In this document: positions 42,434-47,906 of the stretch, in pieces | Numbering within the stretch: position 1 is the stretch's first letter | How the letters are laid out: each line of letters starts with the position of its first letter | Origin: Sulfuricella sp035530375 | GTDB lineage: Bacteria > Pseudomonadota > Gammaproteobacteria > Burkholderiales > Sulfuricellaceae | Direction: 5' to 3' | Length of the DNA stretch: 47,906 nt | NCBI GenBank assembly: GCA_035530375.1 | Contig: DATKUY010000059.1 | Coordinates: forward strand, 1 to 47,906 | Translations under genes and position numbers: made by a program | The notes under the pieces: model-generated | Told to the model about the DNA's origin: nothing | Database searches by the model: none | The model's input: only the letters and a program-made list of their open reading frames with translations

Positions 42434-43390
42434 ATGAACACCACCAAACACAGCAAACTGCTTATTCTGGGCTCCGGCCCCGCCGGCTACACCGCAGCCA
42501 TTTATGCCGCCCGCGCCAACCTCAGCCCCGTCCTGATCACTGGTATGCAGCAGGGCGGCCAACTCACCACCACCACCGAGGTCGACAACTGGCCGGCCGA
42601 TGTCGGCGGCGTGATGGGGCCGGCACTGATGGAGCGCTTCCAGAAACACGCCGAGCGCTTCAACACCGAAATCATTTTTGACCAGATCCATACCGCAAAG
42701 CTTACCGAAAAGCCTTTTACCCTGACCGGTGATTCCGGCACCTATACCTGCGACGCACTGGTTATCGCTACCGGCGCTTCCGCCAAATATCTCGGGCTGC
42801 CTTCCGAGCAGGCATTCATGGGCAAGGGCGTGTCCGGCTGTGCCACCTGCGACGGCTTCTTCTACAAGAACCAGGAAGTCGCCGTGGTCGGCGGCGGCAA
42901 CTCCGCCATCGAGGAGGCGCTGTATCTGGCCAATATCGCCAGGCACGTCACGCTGGTGCACCGCCGCGATACCTTCAAGGCGGAAAAAATCATGGTCGAC
43001 AAGCTGATGGACAAGATCAAGAACGGCAACATCAGCCTGGAAGCCTTCTGCGAATTGGACGAAGTGCTGGGCGACAAGACCGGTGTCACCGGCATGCGTC
43101 TCAAGAACGTCAATGACGGTAGCACCAAGGATATCCAACTACAGGGCATCTTCATCGCCATCGGCCACAAACCCAATACCGAATTATTCACCGACCAGCT
43201 AGAACTGGAGGGCGGCTACATCGTCACCCGGGGCGGCAACAAGGGCAATGCCACCGTCACCAGTATCGACGGTGTGTTCGCCGCCGGCGACGTGCAGGAT
43301 CACGTCTATCGCCAGGCCATTACCAGCGCCGGCACCGGCTGCCAGGCCGCACTCGATGCGGAGCGTTATCTCGACAATCTGGGTAAGTGA
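42434..43390 (+). CDS. trxB: Thioredoxin reductase
   Basis: The 318-aa FAD enzyme transfers electrons from NADPH to thioredoxin. It has the FAD motif ILGSGPAGYTAAIYAARA near residues 11-28, the active-site disulfide C136-A-T-C139 followed by DGF, and the NADPH motif VVGGGNSAIEEA. Length is typical of the low-molecular-weight bacterial enzyme. GAAGG precedes ATG 42434. The gene overlaps the Smr gene by GTGA. The upstream dyad links it to the peroxiredoxin gene. Confidence 0.96.
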   Translation: MNTTKHSKLLILGSGPAGYTAAIYAARANLSPVLITGMQQGGQLTTTTEVDNWPADVGGVMGPALMERFQKHAERFNTEIIFDQIHTAKLTEKPFTLTGDSGTYTCDALVIATGASAKYLGLPSEQAFMGKGVSGCATCDGFFYKNQEVAVVGGGNSAIEEALYLANIARHVTLVHRRDTFKAEKIMVDKLMDKIKNGNISLEAFCELDEVLGDKTGVTGMRLKNVNDGSTKDIQLQGIFIAIGHKPNTELFTDQLELEGGYIVTRGGNKGNATVTSIDGVFAAGDVQDHVYRQAITSAGTGCQAALDAERYLDNLGK

Positions 43391-43980
43391 CCGAAAAGCG
43401 CAAAAAACCCGAAGAACGCAAGGATGGCGGCAAATCAGCGCCGCCATCCCTGTCCGAAGAGGATACATCCCTCTTTCGTGCCACCATCGGCGATGCCCGC
43501 CCCTTGCCCGACACCGGCAAGACCCTGTTTACGCCACAACGCCCCCGCCCTGCTCCCCGCCAGAGCCGGTTCGACGATCGCCAAACGCCTGCGGATGGCC
43601 TGAGCGACCATATCCCCCACACACTGACGGAAACCGACGGGGAATTTTCTTTCCTGCGCCCCGGCATGGCGCAGCCGACGCTGAAAAAACTGCGGCGCGG
43701 CCACTGGAAAATCCAGGCCGAAATCGACCTTCACGGCATGACCAGCGACGAAGCCAGAGGCAGTTTCATCGAATTTCTTGAAGAGAGCAAAAGCCTCGGC
43801 CTGCGTTGCGTGCGGATCATTCACGGCAAGGGATTCGGCTCCAGGAATCAGGAGCCGGTGCTCAAGCTGAAAGTGGCCAGTTGGCTGATGCAGCGCGATG
43901 ATACGCTGGCGTTCTGCCAGGCGCGGCCAATCGAAGGCGGCAGCGGCGCCACCATCGTGCTGCTGAGGAGGCCATTTTAA
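43387..43980 (+). CDS. Smr-domain protein
   Basis: The 197-aa protein ends in a small MutS-related (Smr) domain: D114-L-H-G in EIDLHGMTSDEA and the later HGKGFGS and GGSGATIVLLRR. Stand-alone Smr proteins are endonucleases; some act on stalled ribosomes or branched DNA. The N-terminal 100 residues are charged and probably disordered. The GTG start overlaps the trxB stop (GTGA), so expression is coupled. The pairing of trxB with smr seems to be a local arrangement without known meaning. Confidence 0.88.
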   Translation: MTEKRKKPEERKDGGKSAPPSLSEEDTSLFRATIGDARPLPDTGKTLFTPQRPRPAPRQSRFDDRQTPADGLSDHIPHTLTETDGEFSFLRPGMAQPTLKKLRRGHWKIQAEIDLHGMTSDEARGSFIEFLEESKSLGLRCVRIIHGKGFGSRNQEPVLKLKVASWLMQRDDTLAFCQARPIEGGSGATIVLLRRPF

Positions 43981-44053
43981 CGGCGCGCCTAGTCCCGCAG
44001 GCGCGCAAATGCTATACTTGCGCCCGCCATTTGGTTAAAAACATTCACTTACA

Positions 44054-45778
44054 ATGACCTCTTCCCCCCCATCTGCGCAACGCGGCTTGATGCTTCTGTT
44101 GGCGGCTCTTCTCCTGATCTGGTTCGGCACGATCAATTACCGCCATCTGGTCAAGCCGGACGAGGGCCGCTACGCCGAAATACCGCGCGAGATGGTCGCC
44201 AGCGGCGACTGGCTCACTCCCCGCCTGAACAACATCAAGTATTTTGAAAAACCGGCGCTGCAATACTGGGCGACAGCCGGCGCGTATGAACTGTTCGGCG
44301 AGCATCACTGGACTGCGCGGCTGTGGGGCGCCCTGACCGGCTTTCTCGGCATTGCCATGACCTACTTTGCCGGGCGTCGTCTGTGGGGCGCCGATGCCGG
44401 CCTGTACGCGGCCGCAGTGCTGGCCAGCAGCCTGCTTTATGTCCTGATCGGGCACATCAACACCCTGGACATGGGCGTCACTTTTTTCATGGGTCTGAGC
44501 ATGGCGGGGTTCCTTTTGGCTCAACGTGCCGACGCGAACGCCGGTGAGAATCGGCGGTGGATGCACGTTGTCTGGGCCGGGCTGGCCTTCTCCGTACTGA
44601 GCAAGGGTCTGATCGGCCTGGTACTGCCGGGCGCGGCGCTGGTACTGTACACCCTGATCCAGCGCGATTGGGCGCTGTGGAAACGCCTGCATATGGTCAA
44701 CGGTCTGGCGCTGTTCCTGCTCATCAGCGCGCCCTGGTTCATCGCGGTTTCAATCGCCAACCCGGAATTTTTTCATTTCTTTTTCATTCACGAGCACTTT
44801 GAGCGCTTCTTAACCAAGGTGCATCACCGCTATCAGCCATGGTGGTCTTTCATCCCCATCCTGCTGCTCGGCATCCTGCCCTGGATCACGGTCATGTTCG
44901 ATGCCCTGGCGCGTGCCTGGAATGGCGATTCGGCCGAACAGAACCCTCTCCCCCGCCCTCTCCCGCTTGCGGGAGAGGGGGCAGAAGTGTCGCTACGCGA
45001 CATTCATTCTAAGACATTCAGGCCGCAGCGCTTCCTGCTGATCTGGAGCGGTTTCATCTTCCTGTTCTTCTCCATATCCGATTCCAAACTGCCCTCGTAC
45101 ATCCTGCCGATTTTCCCGGCTCTTGCGTTGCTGATCGGCGTGCGGCTGACAAAGATTTCTGCACGAACCCTGTTCTGGATGATGGCGCCAATCGCCGTGC
45201 TGGCCGGCATTGCCTTTCTGCTGTCGCCTTTTGCCGTCACCTTCGCCAGCAAGGAAGTGCCGGTCGAGCTTTACCGCGAATACGCCGTATGGCTCGCCGC
45301 AGCCTCCGCAATCTGGCTGGCCGGTTCGCTGGCCGGACTTTATCTGGTACGTCGCAAGCGGGTTACCGCCGGTATCATCGCTTTTGCCTTGAGTGGGCTC
45401 ATCTTTGCCCAGACCGTGCTCAGCGGCCATGAAAGCCTATCTCCGTCCAACTCCGCCTGGCGCATCGCACAGCAAATCCAGCCCTATCTCAGGCCGGAAG
45501 CCCCTTTTTACAGCGTCGGCATGTACGAACAGACCCTGCCCTTCTACATCAAGCGCAGCGTCACCCTGGTCGCCTTTCAGGATGAAATGGAGTTCGGGCT
45601 AACGCAGGAGCCGGACAAATGGCTGCCGACCATCGCCGAATTCGAGCAAGCCTGGCACAAGCAACCCTACGCGCTGGCGATCATGACGCCGGATCTTTAT
45701 CAACAATTCAAGACGAGCGGCCTGCCAATGCAAATCATCGCCCAGGATACGCGCCGCATGGTGGTGAAAAAACCATGA
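44054..45778 (+). CDS. ArnT-like GT39-family glycosyltransferase
   Basis: The 574-aa inner-membrane protein has the N-terminal catalytic motif KPDEGRYAEIPREM and YFEKPALQYW of the ArnT/PMT family and many membrane helices. It transfers a polyprenyl-phosphate-linked sugar in the periplasm, by analogy aminoarabinose onto lipid A, which lowers binding of cationic peptides. Around residues 297-313 it holds a proline-rich stretch (NPLPRPLPLAGEGAEV) encoded by a palindromic repeat. It starts the arn-like operon and overlaps the next gene by ATGA. ATG 44054 has no clear ribosome-binding site; a TATACT box lies at 44013-44018. Confidence 0.85.
   Translation: MTSSPPSAQRGLMLLLAALLLIWFGTINYRHLVKPDEGRYAEIPREMVASGDWLTPRLNNIKYFEKPALQYWATAGAYELFGEHHWTARLWGALTGFLGIAMTYFAGRRLWGADAGLYAAAVLASSLLYVLIGHINTLDMGVTFFMGLSMAGFLLAQRADANAGENRRWMHVVWAGLAFSVLSKGLIGLVLPGAALVLYTLIQRDWALWKRLHMVNGLALFLLISAPWFIAVSIANPEFFHFFFIHEHFERFLTKVHHRYQPWWSFIPILLLGILPWITVMFDALARAWNGDSAEQNPLPRPLPLAGEGAEVSLRDIHSKTFRPQRFLLIWSGFIFLFFSISDSKLPSYILPIFPALALLIGVRLTKISARTLFWMMAPIAVLAGIAFLLSPFAVTFASKEVPVELYREYAVWLAAASAIWLAGSLAGLYLVRRKRVTAGIIAFALSGLIFAQTVLSGHESLSPSNSAWRIAQQIQPYLRPEAPFYSVGMYEQTLPFYIKRSVTLVAFQDEMEFGLTQEPDKWLPTIAEFEQAWHKQPYALAIMTPDLYQQFKTSGLPMQIIAQDTRRMVVKKP
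44956..44979. repeat. Palindromic repeat inserted in frame in the arnT-like gene
   Basis: CCCTCTCCCGC (44956-44966) and GCGGGAGAGGG (44969-44979) are perfect 11-bp arms around TT. Together with the preceding pyrimidine-rich bases they encode PLPRPLPLAGEG. Such CCCTCTCCC...GGGAGAGGG palindromes are common intergenic repeats in proteobacteria and here lie inside a gene. Confidence 0.8.
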
Positions 45779-46146
45779 ACCTGCTCAGCTTTACCCTCAT
45801 TTTGACCGGCGTGCTGCTCAACGCCGCAGCACAACTTCTGCTCAAGGCGGGCACCAATGCGGTCGGCCATTTTGCCTTCAGCCGCGGCAACATCCTGCCG
45901 GTGGGCTGGCAACTCGCCACCGAGCCGCACATCATGGGCGGGCTTTCTTTCTACGTGATCAGCGTGGTGGTGTGGATCATGGCGCTGTCGCGGGTCGAGG
46001 TCAGCATCGCCTACCCGATGCTGTCGATCGGCTACGTGGTTAACGCGCTTGCCGCCTGGTGGCTGTTCGGCGAGGCGGTTTCGATCACCCGCCTGGCCGG
46101 CATCGGCATTATCATTATCGGTGTTTACGTCGTTTCCAGGAGCTGA
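45775..46146 (+). CDS. EamA/ArnE-F-like small membrane protein
   Basis: The 123-aa protein has four membrane helices in the small-multidrug-resistance/EamA style: ILTGVLLNAAAQLLLKAG, GLSFYVISVVVWIMALSRV, YPMLSIGYVVNALAAWWLFG, and LAGIGIIIIGVYVVS. ArnE and ArnF of this size flip undecaprenyl-phosphate-aminoarabinose. The start codon overlaps the arnT-like stop (ATGA), so expression is coupled. Only one such gene is present, so it may work as a homodimer. Confidence 0.8.
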   Translation: MNLLSFTLILTGVLLNAAAQLLLKAGTNAVGHFAFSRGNILPVGWQLATEPHIMGGLSFYVISVVVWIMALSRVEVSIAYPMLSIGYVVNALAAWWLFGEAVSITRLAGIGIIIIGVYVVSRS

Positions 46147-46147
46147 T

Positions 46148-47272
46148 TTGAGTTATCTTCCCTTTACCCGCCCAACTCTGGACGAAGCCACCATCCAGGG
46201 CGTGATCGAAGTTCTGCGCTCCGGCTGGCTGTCGAGCGGCCCCAAGGTCAAGGAATTCGAAGCGGCACTGTCTGAATATTTCGGCGGCCGACCGGTGCGT
46301 GCCTTCAATTCCGGCACGGCCACGCTGGAAGTGGCGTTGCAGCTTTGCGATATCGGGCCCGGCGATGAAGTCATCACGACGCCGATGTCGTGGGTCGCCA
46401 CCGCAAATGTCATTCTTCACGTCGGCGCAAAACCGGTGTTTGTCGATATCGATCCGCTCACCCGCAACATCGATCTCGACCGCATCGAAGCCGCCATCAC
46501 GCCGCAGACCAAGGCCATTATCCCGGTCGATCTCGCCGGTCTGCCGGTAGACCGGAATCGCCTTTATGCGATCGCGGAAAAACATCGTTTGCGCGTCATC
46601 GAAGACGCCGCCCAATCCATGGGCGCGACATGGCAAGGCAAGAAAATCGGCTCGTTCGGCGACCTGATCTCGTTCAGCTTTCACGCCAACAAGAACATGA
46701 CCACCGGCGAAGGCGGCTGCCTGGTGCTGAGCGATGCAGCACAAATCCCCCTCGCGGAAAAACTGCGCCTGCAAGGCGTCGAGCGCTTTCCCGATGGCAC
46801 CATGGATGTGGATGTCGCTGGCGGAAAATTCAATCTGACCGACATCGCCGCCCGTATCGGCTTGGGTCAATTGCAGCAGGTCGACGCATTCAACAGCCGG
46901 CGCCGCGAACTGGTGAAGCACTATTTCGCCTGTCTCGACCGATCGCTGGACTGCGAGCTGCCGCTGGAGGATTTTGCCAACAGCAACTGGCACATGTTCC
47001 AGATTCTGCTGCCGCTGGGCCGCATCCGCATCAGCCGTGGCGAATTCATCGCGCAGATGAAGCAAAGGGAAATCGGCGTGGGCGTGCATTATCCCAGCAT
47101 CCACCTGTTCACGCTGTTCCGCCGCATGGGCTTCAAGGAAGGCGATTTCCCCAATACCGAAAAAATCGGCAATGAAACCGTCACCCTGCCGCTGTTCCCT
47201 GCGATGGAACTCGCCGATGTCGAACGGGTGTGCGCCGCAATCAAGGAAATTATCGAGGCCGCCAGGAAATGA
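46148..47272 (+). CDS. DegT/DnrJ/EryC1 aminotransferase, ArnB-like
   Basis: The 374-aa PLP enzyme makes a 4-amino sugar nucleotide; in the arn pathway this is UDP-4-amino-4-deoxy-L-arabinose. The PLP lysine is K182 in HANKNMTTGEGG. Other marks are the GTATLEVAL phosphate-binding start, TTPMSWVATAN and EDAAQSMGA. The start is TTG 46148, because AGGAG lies five bases before it and the resulting N-terminus SYLPFTRP is usual for ArnB. The frame is open further upstream inside the previous gene. It overlaps the next gene by ATGA. Confidence 0.86.
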   Translation: MSYLPFTRPTLDEATIQGVIEVLRSGWLSSGPKVKEFEAALSEYFGGRPVRAFNSGTATLEVALQLCDIGPGDEVITTPMSWVATANVILHVGAKPVFVDIDPLTRNIDLDRIEAAITPQTKAIIPVDLAGLPVDRNRLYAIAEKHRLRVIEDAAQSMGATWQGKKIGSFGDLISFSFHANKNMTTGEGGCLVLSDAAQIPLAEKLRLQGVERFPDGTMDVDVAGGKFNLTDIAARIGLGQLQQVDAFNSRRRELVKHYFACLDRSLDCELPLEDFANSNWHMFQILLPLGRIRISRGEFIAQMKQREIGVGVHYPSIHLFTLFRRMGFKEGDFPNTEKIGNETVTLPLFPAMELADVERVCAAIKEIIEAARK

Positions 47273-47906
47273 ACCCAACCGAACTCTCCGTCATCATCCC
47301 GGTTTACAACGAGGAACAAGGCCTGCAAACCCTGTTCGACCGGCTCTACCCCGCGCTCGACAAGCTCGGCGTCAACTACGAGGTCGTCTTCATCAACGAT
47401 GGCAGCCGCGACCGCTCCGCCGCAATCCTGCGCGAGCAGTTCCAGAAGCGGCCGGACGTTACCCGAGTCGTGCTGTTCAACGGCAACTTCGGCCAGCACA
47501 TGGCGATCATGGCCGCCTTCGAATACGTGCGTGGCGACATCATCGTCACCTTGGACGCGGATCTCCAGAACCCACCCGAGGATATTCCAAGGCTCGTCCA
47601 AAAGATCGAAGAAGGCTTCGATGTCGTGGGCGGGTATAGGCGTGAGCGTCAAGACACATGGTTTCGACGTAACGCCTCGCGTCTCATCAATATGATCCGC
47701 GCGCGCATCACCCGGATCGAGATGCGCGATCAGGGTTGTATGCTCAGGGCCTATCGGCGCCACATCGTCGATCATATCGCGACTAGCGGCGAGGTCTCGA
47801 CGTTCATCCCGGCGCTCGCCTATAGCTTCGCGGCCAACCCCACCGAGATCGAGGTGCAGCACGCGCCGCGCGCCGCGGGCCATTCCAAGTACCATCTCTA
47901 TGATCT
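47269..47906 (+). CDS. Family 2 glycosyltransferase, ArnC-like (cut by right edge)
   Basis: 212 codons are present. The GT2 core is intact: SVIIPVYNEEQGL, VFINDGSRDRS and the DxD motif in VTLDADLQNPPED. The RRERQDTWFRRNASRLIN segment matches ArnC-type transferases, which load the amino sugar on undecaprenyl phosphate in the cytoplasm. The C-terminal membrane helices lie beyond the window. The start ATG overlaps the arnB-like stop codon. Confidence 0.85.
   Translation, partial: MNPTELSVIIPVYNEEQGLQTLFDRLYPALDKLGVNYEVVFINDGSRDRSAAILREQFQKRPDVTRVVLFNGNFGQHMAIMAAFEYVRGDIIVTLDADLQNPPEDIPRLVQKIEEGFDVVGGYRRERQDTWFRRNASRLINMIRARITRIEMRDQGCMLRAYRRHIVDHIATSGEVSTFIPALAYSFAANPTEIEVQHAPRAAGHSKYHLYD

Noticed and set aside
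46115..47278. 387-codon frame antisense to the arnB-like gene
   Set aside because: The plus strand has a complete DegT-family protein with PLP lysine and a strong ribosome-binding site.

Overview
The window looks like the chromosome of a chemolithotrophic, sulfur-oxidising betaproteobacterium, probably in or near the Nitrosomonadales (Sulfuricella or Gallionella relatives). This placement is an inference. It rests on the linked sat-aprBA genes for dissimilatory sulfur oxidation, the moderately GC-rich coding sequence, and the style of the rRNA leader, nitrate assimilation, arn-like and Slam-like genes. No 16S sequence lies inside the window to confirm it.

Layout. 1-304: an rRNA-operon promoter and leader pointing off the left edge, and an initiator tRNA-Met with its own promoter. 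640-8667: sat, aprB and aprA, then a cysteine-cluster (YkgJ-like) protein and a MoxR-type AAA+ ATPase with its VWA partner (CbbQ/CbbO or NorQ/NorD type). 8677-9486: a 2-Cys peroxiredoxin between a dyad operator and a strong terminator. 9579-12733: a marR-emrA-emrB efflux operon with a MarR operator. 12940-18513: an unusual group made of a small YkgJ-like protein, a ThDP-dependent enzyme, a large glycosyltransferase-like protein, a sulfotransferase-like protein and a lipoprotein. 18628-28364: a complete nitrate assimilation locus (nrtA-nrtB-nrtD-nirD-nasA-nirB, with nasT upstream), driven by an NtrC site, a sigma-54 promoter and an ANTAR-type attenuator leader. 28507-34695: an orphan membrane protein, an MBL-fold protein, class I fumarase, an alpha/beta hydrolase, a small membrane-anchored protein, a SYLF protein and a DnaJ-related protein. 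33261-33414 holds a decayed copy of the ftsK 3' end between inverted repeats. 35042-36606: two AT-rich genes with integron attC-type sites, that is, a small gene-cassette remnant with no integrase in the window. 36643-38961: ftsK. 39358-42248: a FecR-domain protein with a TbpB-like C-terminus beside a Slam-like TPR/beta-barrel protein, a candidate type XI secretion pair; both genes carry poly-G tracts. 42350-43980: trxB and an Smr-domain gene. 44054-47906: an arnT-like/EamA/arnB-like/arnC-like lipid A modification operon, cut by the right edge.

How the parts work together. Sat and AprBA oxidise sulfite to sulfate by way of APS, yielding ATP. Nitrate is imported by NrtABD and reduced by NasA and NirBD, under nitrogen control (NtrC/sigma-54) and nitrate control (NasT antitermination). 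The peroxiredoxin and thioredoxin reductase genes lie 34 kb apart but share a 19-bp dyad (15 of 19 positions identical), which suggests one redox regulator.

The most unusual points are the attC cassette pair next to ftsK, the FecR/TbpB-like plus Slam-like pair with homopolymer tracts, the shared prx/trxB operator, the decayed ftsK-end duplication between repeats, and an in-frame palindromic repeat inside the arnT-like gene.
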